DNA of 64,000 bases from Thermomicrobiales bacterium (GTDB lineage Bacteria > Chloroflexota > Chloroflexia > Thermomicrobiales > CFX8), in NCBI GenBank assembly GCA_037045155.1, contig JBAOIG010000002.1:124001-188000 (forward strand). Direction: 5' to 3'. The notes below the pieces were generated by a model that was given only the letters and a program-made list of their open reading frames with translations, did not search any database and was not told the DNA's origin. How positions within the stretch are numbered: the first letter of the stretch is position 1; every line of letters starts with the position of its first letter. The position numbers and the translations under genes were made by a program. Below, one piece after another: positions 18,287 to 26,372 of this stretch.

Positions 18287-19168
18287 TCAGTCCCGCCGAC
18301 CGCGCAGCGCCAGCGCCATCCGCCCGGCGGCGTCGCGATCCGGAGCATCAGCCGACCGCGCGAGCCGGATTGCCCCGGCGCATGTCGGCGTCCGAGCCGC
18401 AATCATCTCTGCCTCGGTCCGACTCGCCGCAAGAGCAAATACCGTTGGCCCCGCGCCACTCGCCGTGACTCGCGTCGCTCCAGCCCGCCACAAGCAATCG
18501 TAAGCGTACCGTACCTCCGGGCGATCGAGGAGCTGGCGGAGAAACGAATTCGGTAATTCCGGCGGCCATGCCCTGCTCGTCACCGAGGCGCGAACCATCG
18601 ATCCGTCCGAGAAATCGTCGGGCAACAAGCCACGATATAGCGCGGCAGTCTTCCCCACGATCTCCAGCGTCGGCGTTACCAGGACAACCCAGAGCGGCGA
18701 CGGCGCCAGTGGCGCCAGCGTCGTGCCGGTTCCAGTCGCCAGCGCCCGGCCGGTCGGCCCCAGAAAGAACGGCACATCGCTGCCGAGCTGCGCAGCATCG
18801 TCGGCCAGCGTCGCATCGTCCGCGTCGGGCAACGCCAGCCGCAACGCCAGCGCCGCATCCGACGATCCGCCGCCGAGCCCCGCCGCGGCGGGTATCTGCT
18901 TGATCACCCGCAGCTCACCAGTCCAGCAATCGCGGTCCGTCGCACGGGCCAGCGCGCGGGCGACGAGGTCAACTTCTGGCGGCACGCCAACAGGGCCATA
19001 ATAGATGAAAGGCCGGCCAGTCTCCCGCCATTCAAAACGATCGAACAGATCGATCGCCTGCAGGACCGTGACGATCTCATGGTAACCACCAGGGCGACGG
19101 GCAACGATCTCCAGTCCGAGGTTCACCTTGGCCGGCGCGAACGCCACCAGTGTCGCTGGCCGGCTCAT
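18287..19168 (-). CDS. ispE: 4-diphosphocytidyl-2-C-methyl-D-erythritol kinase
   Basis: This GHMP kinase phosphorylates CDP-ME in the non-mevalonate (MEP) isoprenoid pathway. Key motifs are PAKVNLGLEI at the N-terminus, the ATP-binding PAAAGLGGGSSDAA, and the C-terminal TGSG-equivalent ASGAGPTVFA. The length, 293 aa, is typical. The ATG overlaps the stop of rsmA (ATGA), a gene order (rsmA-ispE) common in many bacteria. Confidence 0.93.
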   Translation of the reverse strand: MSRPATLVAFAPAKVNLGLEIVARRPGGYHEIVTVLQAIDLFDRFEWRETGRPFIYYGPVGVPPEVDLVARALARATDRDCWTGELRVIKQIPAAAGLGGGSSDAALALRLALPDADDATLADDAAQLGSDVPFFLGPTGRALATGTGTTLAPLAPSPLWVVLVTPTLEIVGKTAALYRGLLPDDFSDGSMVRASVTSRAWPPELPNSFLRQLLDRPEVRYAYDCLWRAGATRVTASGAGPTVFALAASRTEAEMIAARTPTCAGAIRLARSADAPDRDAAGRMALALRGRRD

Positions 19169-19986
19169 CCCAGCGCCCCGACCGCGATCAGCGCCCGGTA
19201 GACCGCCACCCAGTCGGTCACCCGCAGCCGCTCGGCGCGCTCCTCCGGCCTCACCCCGGCAGATTCCAGCGCGATAACGACATCATCGCGCCCGGCAGGA
19301 AGACCGTTCGCCAGCGCGTTCGTCAACTGCTTGCGGCGCTGGGAGAATCCGGCCTGGACGACGCGGAAGAATGCTGCGTGCTCGGCTCGCGGCAGCGGCG
19401 GCTCGCGCGTCTCGATCCACACAACGGCCGACTCGACTCGTGGCGGCGGGATGAACGCGCCCCCGCCGATACGGAACAGCACACGTGGCCTTCCATAGAA
19501 TTGAACGGCGACGCCTAGCAGACTCATCTGCGGCGGCGCGGCGGTCATCCGCTCGGCCACCTCGCGCTGGACCATCACCGTCAGCGCCCGTGGCGGCGGA
19601 TCGGCCTCCTGCAGTCGCCGGACAATCGCCGTCCCGACCGAGTACGGCAGGTTGGCAACGACGGAATAACGCGGCCCGGCCAGCCCGGCCAGATCGAGCG
19701 TCAGCGCGTCTCCCTCGACGATCTCTACGTTGGCCGGCATCACATCCGGCAGGTGCGCCGCCAGCCGCCGGTCGAGCTCGACCGCGACGACGCGGCCGGC
19801 CCGCGCCGCGAGCTCCTCGGTCAGAATGCCCAGCCCCGGCCCGATCTCCAGCACCGTCTCGCCCGGCTCGATCCCGGCAGCCTCGGCGATCCGCCGGACG
19901 ATCCCCCGGTCGTGCAGGAAATTCTGACCCAGCGCCTTGCTCGGCTCAACTCCCAGCGCCGTCATCCGCTCTCGCCAGGTAGTCAT
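19165..19986 (-). CDS. rsmA: 16S rRNA dimethyladenosine transferase
   Basis: RsmA/KsgA dimethylates two adjacent adenines near the 3' end of 16S rRNA during late 30S assembly. Diagnostic segments are KALGQNFLHD, SAM motif I EIGPGLGILT, EGDALTLD, and the catalytic NLPYSVGT (NLPY motif). The C-terminal helical domain has QAGFSQRRKQLTNAL. The length, 273 aa, is typical. It heads the rsmA-ispE-pknB unit. Confidence 0.95.
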   Translation of the reverse strand: MTTWRERMTALGVEPSKALGQNFLHDRGIVRRIAEAAGIEPGETVLEIGPGLGILTEELAARAGRVVAVELDRRLAAHLPDVMPANVEIVEGDALTLDLAGLAGPRYSVVANLPYSVGTAIVRRLQEADPPPRALTVMVQREVAERMTAAPPQMSLLGVAVQFYGRPRVLFRIGGGAFIPPPRVESAVVWIETREPPLPRAEHAAFFRVVQAGFSQRRKQLTNALANGLPAGRDDVVIALESAGVRPEERAERLRVTDWVAVYRALIAVGALG

Positions 19987-20019
19987 GGGAGGGACGCGAG
20001 GAGGGACCTCACCCCCCCG

Positions 20020-20109
20020 CCCCCCTCTCCCGCGGGGAGAGGGGGGTGTGTTGCGTGTGACGGCCCCGTAGGGACAGGCCCCGGCCTGTCCCGCGGCCCG
20101 CAGGCCGCC
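20020..20109. repeat. cluster of three GC-rich palindromes
   Basis: Three hairpins occur in 90 bp: cccccctctccc with gggagagggggg (20020-20046), gggacaggcc with ggcctgtccc (20071-20092) and gcggcc with ggccgc (20094-20109). They lie between the selD stop and the rsmA start and could end selD transcription. The form is that of intergenic REP-like palindromes. Confidence 0.6.
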
Positions 20110-20165
20110 ACCCCCGCGCCTGTTGCGCGCACATTCGGGCCGCCCCGCCCCTGCATCCGCCCCGC

Positions 20166-21218
20166 CTACCGCACGACGATGCCCGCGCCGGCGCGGGCAC
20201 GGCCGATCTCCCAGAACGGCAGGCCGGCCTCATCGAAGGCGGTGACGAGCGCACCGGCGTCGCGTTCGCCGATCGTCACCAGCAGCCCACCGGACGTCTC
20301 GGGACTATAGAGCAGCCGGATCGTCTCCTCGTCAAGCTGGGCGGCATGAGACACGCCGCACTCGGGCAACGGCTCGTAGTAGCCCCGGTTCCGGTCACTA
20401 CCGCCGGGGAAACGACCCTCGGCCGCGTAGCGCATCGCGCCCGGCAGCCAGGGAATCGCCAACGAATCGAGATCGAATCCCACCTCGCTCTTCACCGCCA
20501 TCTCGGTCAGGTGTCCAAGCAGACCATAGCCGGTGACATCGGTGCAGGCCGTCGCGCCGCTGGCGCGGATCAGTCGTGACGCCGCCTGGTTGAGGGTCAG
20601 CATGCTCGCGATCACCGCGTCGGCATCCGCAGGATCCGCCGCCTGCTGCTTGATCGTCGTCGTGATGACGCCCACGCCGAGCGGCTTGGTCAGAAACAGC
20701 CAGTCGCCCGGCTGCGCGCCGGCCTTGGTCAGAATCCGCGCCGGATCGATCGTGCCAGTCACGACAAGCCCATACTTCGGCTCGTCGTCGGTCACAGTGT
20801 GACCACCCGCGATGATCATGCCCGCCTCGGCCGCCTTGGCCGCGCCACCCTCGAAGATGCGAGTCAAAATATCGAGCGGCAAGTTGTCCGGAAACGCGGC
20901 GATGTTCAGACCGAGCAGCACGTCGCCGCCCATGGCGAAGACATCGCTCATCGAGTTCGCCGCGGCAATAGCCCCATACAAGTATGGGTCGTCGACGACT
21001 GGTGGGAAAAAGTCCACCGTCTGGACGATCGCCTGCGCGTCCGACAGCTTGTAGACGGCCGCGTCGTCGCTCGTCTGCAGGCCGACCAGCAGATTCGGAT
21101 CGGTCGCCGCAACCGATAGCGGCGCGAGCACCTGCGCCAGGGCCCCTGGCGCGAGCTTGGCTGCTCAGCCGGCGCAGGACGCCAGCGTCGTCAGCCGGAT
21201 CTCATCGCGGGTCTGCAT
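20166..21218 (-). CDS. selD: selenide, water dikinase with selenocysteine at codon 18
   Basis: SelD makes selenophosphate from selenide and ATP, the selenium donor for selenocysteine and selenouridine. A plain reading gives only a 321-aa frame starting downstream of a TGA at 21167-21165. Extending upstream to ATG 21218 gives LASCAG-U-AAKLAPGAL, the N-terminal catalytic motif of the family with Sec where E. coli has Cys17, and the essential Lys three residues on (K21). Other landmarks: TVDFFPPVVDDPY, NSMSDVFAMGG, GGHTVTDDEPKYG. The full length, 350 aa, is normal. Ribosome site ggagag lies 7 nt before the ATG. A SECIS-like hairpin follows the TGA. Confidence 0.93.
21134..21152 (-). promoter_or_regulatory. 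predicted SECIS hairpin in selD mRNA
   Basis: On the coding strand the 19-nt stretch forms an 8-bp stem (gcgccagg with cctggcgc) around a GGC loop. The loop starts 20 nt after the TGA. Bacterial SECIS elements lie just downstream of the UGA and have a G at the start of a small apical loop, so position and loop both fit. Confidence 0.65.
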
Positions 21219-21246
21219 CCCTGACTCTCCATATTCATCAATGCCA

Positions 21247-21291
21247 GACGACGGTTGTCACCCGCGGTAATGATGGGTGACAACCGTCGTC
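21247..21291. terminator. strong hairpin terminator after the thioredoxin gene
   Basis: A perfect 17-bp stem (gacgacggttgtcaccc and its complement) with an 11-nt loop lies 14 bp after the stop of the thioredoxin gene and separates it from selD. Confidence 0.8.
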
Positions 21292-21304
21292 GCGCAGCTT
21301 GTGG

Positions 21305-22153
21305 CTAGAACAGCACGTTCTCCAGCTTGCGCTGGAACTCGCGGGTCAACGTCGCGTCCATGCCCAGCAGCTCGAAGATCGCCAACATCGACTTGCGCGC
21401 CGCGCCGTCCTCCCAGTTCCGGTTCAGCCGGACCGAGGCCAGCAGCTCATCCAGCGCCTCGCGATACTGCTCGTTGGCAGCGAGCAGTAGCCCCCAGCGG
21501 TAGCGGGCGCGCGGGTCGGACGGCGCGGCCTGCGCCTCAGCGGCCAGATCTTCCCCGGCGTGCTTCTTCGCATAACGCTCCAGGAAGATCCGGTGCTGAA
21601 GAACCTTCACCTCGCGGTCCGGCGGCAGGCGCTTCAGGAGGGATTCGGCCTCGTCGTAGTCCTGCCGGCCGGCCAACAGCCCGGCCAATCCCACCACCGC
21701 GCCGCGGTTGTCCGACTGCTGGCCCAATACCGATCGGTACGCCTGCTCGGCGCCAGCCTCGTCTCCCTGCGCCAGCAGCGCCTCGGCAGCAGCGACTGCC
21801 TGGTCGGTCGCCGACGGCAGCAGCGACTCGAAGAACTGGCGCACATGTGGCTCCGGCAGCGCGCCGGTGAACTCATCGACGACGCGCCCATCGCGGAACG
21901 CCTTGACCGCCGGGATGCCCTGCACCCGATACTGGCCGGACGACATCGGGTTCTCGTCGACATTGAGCTTGGCGACAACGATCGAATCAGCGTAATCCTC
22001 GGCGACGCGCTCGATCACCGGCCCGAGGATGCGGCACGGGCCGCACCACGCTGCCCAGAAATCGACGACGACCGGCCTGGTCCGCGACGCCTCGATGACT
22101 GCCGTCTGAAAATCCGCGTCCGTCACATCATGGACGACCTGCTGAGTTGCCAT
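21305..22153 (-). CDS. thioredoxin-TPR protein (CnoX/YbbN-like)
   Basis: The 282-aa product has an N-terminal thioredoxin domain (about 1-110) with active site WAAWCGPCR (C37, C40) and the cis-Pro loop QGIPAV, followed by TPR-like helices (AEALLAQGDEAGAEQAYRSV...) to the C-terminus. This matches CnoX, which protects client proteins from oxidation and hands them to GroEL in proteobacteria; groESL lies close by on the other strand. ATG 22153 is the natural start; a longer frame upstream is not supported. Confidence 0.85.
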   Translation of the reverse strand: MATQQVVHDVTDADFQTAVIEASRTRPVVVDFWAAWCGPCRILGPVIERVAEDYADSIVVAKLNVDENPMSSGQYRVQGIPAVKAFRDGRVVDEFTGALPEPHVRQFFESLLPSATDQAVAAAEALLAQGDEAGAEQAYRSVLGQQSDNRGAVVGLAGLLAGRQDYDEAESLLKRLPPDREVKVLQHRIFLERYAKKHAGEDLAAEAQAAPSDPRARYRWGLLLAANEQYREALDELLASVRLNRNWEDGAARKSMLAIFELLGMDATLTREFQRKLENVLF

Positions 22154-22283
22154 CCTGTATCCCACCTCTGACCACATCTCCGGCGGATCCCCATCGATCC
22201 TGCCGTCATTTTGCAACACCCCAAGTGTACGCCGTGTTCCCGACTCCCTCCGGATACACTGCTGGTGTCGCGGCCCATACATA

Positions 22284-22488
22284 GGTTGTCAACGTCAGAC
22301 TGTCCGATCGACAGCCACCTGCTTGTCTTGTCATCTTCCGCCCAGGCGATGGCGCCCGACAACCGAAAGATCTCCCCCAGGCATGTGACAGTCCAACGCA
22401 GGAGAGATCTTTCGCGTGCGCGCTCAAGATGACAAACTACAGAAGTGGCTGCCGTGCCAACATATGTGCCACTTTGACGTTGACAGCC
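22284..22488. repeat. MITE-like repeat, copy 1
   Basis: The ends are near-perfect 14-bp inverted repeats (GGTTGTCAACGTCA at 22284-22297; TGACGTTGACAGCC at 22475-22488, 13 of 14 pairing). CATA occurs directly outside each end (22280-22283 and 22489-22492), consistent with a target duplication. The interior shares blocks such as ctgtccgatcg, cagtccaacgcaggagag and ggctgccg-gccaacat with the copy at 31339-31711. It encodes nothing. Confidence 0.7.
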
Positions 22489-22869
22489 CATATATGTCGC
22501 ACGCTCGACCATACGCCGACAGTTCAGGACGCGATCGACGGACTGCTGACGCTCCCCGAGCTGGCCGACGCCGACACGCGCATCGAGGTTCCGGTCGGCA
22601 ATCCCGACAACCCGCTCGGCAGGATCGCCGTCGTCCACGGCGCAGGCACGAACGGCGGCGCGCGGGTGGCTCGCGCCTATTTCGACAACGGGGTCGGCAC
22701 CGTGCTCTATATCCACTGCGCCGGGGACCAGGTCGCGCAACTTCGCGAGCACGGCAACGGCAACCTGATCGTCACCGGCCACATCGCCAGCGACCTGATC
22801 GGCATCAACCGCTACGTCGCCGCCATCGAGGCGCGCGGCGTCGAGGTCATTCGGATGAGCGGGCTGTAA
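22429..22869 (+). pseudogene. NIF3-like C-terminal fragment beside the MITE-like repeat
   Basis: From about 22501 the frame encodes a conserved-looking domain with RIAVVHGAGTNGGARVA, GVGTVLYIHCAGD and a terminal NLIVTGHIASDLIGINRY, resembling the C-terminal end of NIF3-type (NGG1-interacting factor 3) proteins. Family members are much longer, and here the first 20-odd codons come from the MITE-like repeat. I read this as a gene whose 5' part was lost or displaced at the repeat insertion, though a short independent protein cannot be excluded. Confidence 0.5.
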
Positions 22870-22897
22870 TCACTGCATCCACACAGCAAGCGCCGGA

Positions 22898-22924
22898 TTA
22901 GCACCCGCGAAGGGCGGCTGCTAA
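22898..22924. promoter_or_regulatory. second, degenerate CIRCE-like operator
   Basis: TTAGCACCC, a 9-nt spacer and GGCTGCTAA form a 27-bp site with exactly the CIRCE layout and three mismatches to the consensus arms. It lies upstream of the groES -35 box, so HrcA could bind on both sides of the promoter. Confidence 0.55.
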
Positions 22925-22930
22925 GGCCCC

Positions 22931-22959
22931 TTGCGTTTTGGCGCAGATTCCCCTATAGT
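22931..22959 (+). promoter_or_regulatory. groESL promoter
   Basis: TTGCGT (22931-22936) and TATAGT (22954-22959) are separated by 17 bp, a vegetative-type promoter. Transcription would start just before the perfect CIRCE element. Confidence 0.75.
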
Positions 22960-22969
22960 TTGCGGTGGC

Positions 22970-22996
22970 TTAGCACTCTCCGTGCGAGAGTGCTAA
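22970..22996. promoter_or_regulatory. CIRCE operator (HrcA site)
   Basis: TTAGCACTC, 9 nt, then GAGTGCTAA: a perfect match to the CIRCE inverted repeat bound by the heat-shock repressor HrcA. It lies between the promoter and groES and indicates HrcA control. No hrcA gene is in the window. Confidence 0.95.
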
Positions 22997-23060
22997 CACT
23001 TGCAGGGAGCAGGCGGCGCTGAAGCCGCGAATTGGTTTGAACTAGAGGAGGTTATCACAG

Positions 23061-23369
23061 GTGGCAACGACTCAGACGACACTGAAGCCACTCGGCGAGC
23101 GCGTCATCGTGCGGCCGCAGTCGCGCGAAGAGGTGACCAAGAGCGGCATCGTGCTGCCGGACACCGCCAAAGAGAAGCCACAGCGTGGCGAAGTGCTCGC
23201 CGTCGGGCCGGGCCGCTTCGACGACGATGGCGAAAAGCGCATCCCGATGGATGTCAGCGTCGGCGACAAGGTTCTGTTCGCCAAGTACGCCGGCACCGAG
23301 TTCAAGGCGGACGACGAGGAACTGCTGATCCTGTCCGAGAAGGACATCCTCGCCATCATCAACGAGTAG
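23061..23369 (+). CDS. groES: co-chaperonin GroES
   Basis: The 10-kDa lid of the GroEL folding chamber. The 102-aa product shows [12 protein letters not shown] at the start, the mobile loop region with [14 protein letters not shown], and the C-terminal [15 protein letters not shown] 23061 follows agaggaggt by 8 nt. It is the first gene of the groESL operon under the CIRCE operators, 74 bp ahead of groEL. Unlike groEL its frame is intact. Confidence 0.96.
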   Translation: MATTQTTLKPLGERVIVRPQSREEVTKSGIVLPDTAKEKPQRGEVLAVGPGRFDDDGEKRIPMDVSVGDKVLFAKYAGTEFKADDEELLILSEKDILAIINE

Positions 23370-23428
23370 GAACCAGGCTAACCGCCGTCCAGCCGGGCGC
23401 GCGGTTCTGTCGTTCGAGGCTTATATAA

Positions 23429-25079
<1,651 letters not shown>

Positions 25080-25109
25080 TCCAGCCCCAGGCAGCAATCT
25101 GCGCCGATA

Positions 25110-25144
25110 AGAAAGCCGGTCTCGCTTTGGCGGGGCCGGCTTTC
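25110..25144 (+). terminator. groESL terminator
   Basis: A 10-bp stem (agaaagccgg with ccggctttct) starts 31 bp after the groEL stop and is followed by ctat. It is well placed to end the groESL transcript. Confidence 0.75.
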
Positions 25145-25239
25145 TCTATGGCATGCTGGCCTTTTCCCCGCCAATCGGCCATCATTCCAGCAAGGGCGCA
25201 TGATGCCGAGCGGGACGATGGGCAGGAATGGAGCGACGC

Positions 25240-25497
25240 ATGAGTGACGAGGCACAGGAAACGACGACCGACGCCGAAGAGGCAACGGAGACCGGGGTGA
25301 GCCTCGAAGGGGATACATTCCCGATCGGCGTCTTCATCACCACCGAGAACGGCGACATCTACCGCCAGGCGACCCCCGGGTCCGGCTTCTACGGCTCCGG
25401 CGCCAACCGCGGCAGTGGCAACGACAACCACGCCCGCTGGACCACCCCCGGCTTCCAGAAGGACAAGTGGGAGCGCGGCCCGCTGATGCCGCGGTAG
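25240..25497 (+). CDS. small acidic hypothetical protein, 85 aa
   Basis: The product begins with an acidic, Thr/Glu-rich stretch (about residues 2-22) followed by a Gly-rich segment (GSGFYGSGANRGSGND) and an aromatic/basic tail (WERGPLMPR). I do not recognise it. ATG 25240 has ggag 6 nt upstream; an earlier ATG at 25228 is less likely. It lies after the groEL terminator and so has its own promoter. Confidence 0.5.
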   Translation: MSDEAQETTTDAEEATETGVSLEGDTFPIGVFITTENGDIYRQATPGSGFYGSGANRGSGNDNHARWTTPGFQKDKWERGPLMPR

Positions 25498-25585
25498 CCG
25501 AGGGTCATAACGCGGGTTTCGCGAACCTGATCATCGATAGCGACGCACGACATCCAGCATCATCACACTCCGTGGTCTGCGCCCC

Positions 25586-25725
25586 TCAATCCGCCGCGGC
25601 CGGCGCCTGACGCGCTCCCGGTCGCCAGACGTGTCCCGGCTTCACCTGCTCGGCAAGCACCTCGGCGATGTGCTTCACAGGCCGGCCGGTGCTCCTGGCA
25701 GCAGGAGATACGGGCGATGGCGTTC
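25586..25725 (-). pseudogene. duplicated 3' end of the FAD/Fe-S oxidase gene
   Basis: On the minus strand this stretch encodes RPVKHIAEVLAEQVKPGHVW and ends APAAAD-stop, nearly the same as the real C-terminus of the oxidase at 26373 (RRVQHIAEVLAEQVQPGHVW ... KAQAAD). Similarity extends back to about 25725 and is then lost. It is a non-functional remnant on the far side of the DUF433/DUF5615 pair, so the pair is bracketed by two copies of the same gene end. Confidence 0.8.
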
Positions 25726-25743
25726 ATCCAGTGCGGGGATCGA

Positions 25744-26124
25744 CTACCCGATGAACGGCCCTGGTGGCCGGCGGATGCGCATGCGGCCCGGCTCGACGAT
25801 GACAAGCAGCCCAGCGAGCTCCTCGTTGCGCAGCTCCTCTAGCGCCCGCGCTAGCTCGTCGTTCAACCTCGCGACCGACACCTCGTTGGGAACTCTCACG
25901 ACCACGATTCCCGCGTGCGAACCCAACGGGTACGTCAGGGGGTTGGCGAAGCCCAGGTCTGCAGTAATGACTGTGAAGGAATGCTCCTGCGCGTAGGCAA
26001 ACACATCGGCGTCGCTATGCCCACGAAGCCCAACATCGCGAACGTCTTCGGCAGCGTATCCAGCCTCCCGCAGAACACGCACGGTCGAGCGTGGCATGTC
26101 TTCGTCGATCAGAAACGCCACCAC
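25744..26124 (-). CDS. DUF5615 PIN-like protein, putative toxin
   Basis: The 126-aa protein starts FLIDEDMPRSTVRVLREAGY and has HSDADVFAYAQ and FTVITADLGFANP, the acidic-residue pattern of the DUF5615 PIN-like family, which is related to VapC ribonucleases. Acidic residues in positions for metal binding are present (D in LIDED, D in HSDAD, D in ITADLGF). GTG 26124 directly follows the stop of the DUF433 gene, so the two are co-translated. Known family context is toxin-antitoxin-like; toxicity here is inference. Confidence 0.82.
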   Translation of the reverse strand: MVAFLIDEDMPRSTVRVLREAGYAAEDVRDVGLRGHSDADVFAYAQEHSFTVITADLGFANPLTYPLGSHAGIVVVRVPNEVSVARLNDELARALEELRNEELAGLLVIVEPGRMRIRRPPGPFIG

Positions 26125-26355
26125 TCAGGCCGTCACTCGCCATTCTTCCGATTCGAGCACGTGAGCTGCATAGTGAAGTGCTGCGGTCACATCCTCGACG
26201 GCGATCCCGTACTCCTCCGCGATCTCGGTCGCCGTCATACCGCTGGCCAATCGTCCAACAATGACATCGACCGGGACGCGGGTACCCTCGATGACCGGCT
26301 TCCCCGAGCGCACCGCCGAATCGACGGTGATCCGCGGCGCGATAGTCTGGGCCAT
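26125..26355 (-). CDS. DUF433 protein, putative antitoxin
   Basis: The 76-aa product has the DUF433 signature: ITVDSAVRSGKPVIEGTRVP, then a winged-helix-like part VDVIVGRLASGMTATEIAEEY and VTAALHYAA. DUF433 proteins regularly pair with DUF5615/PIN-like genes, as here, with the antitoxin first and no gap. Its start lies 18 bp after the stop of the FAD/Fe-S oxidase on the same strand. Confidence 0.85.
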   Translation of the reverse strand: MAQTIAPRITVDSAVRSGKPVIEGTRVPVDVIVGRLASGMTATEIAEEYGIAVEDVTAALHYAAHVLESEEWRVTA

Positions 26356-26372
26356 CCGATTCGCTCCCTTCG

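Noticed and set aside
16266..18503. 745-codon + strand frame opposite the PknB kinase
   Set aside because: Arg-rich shadow frame; the minus strand encodes a textbook PASTA kinase.
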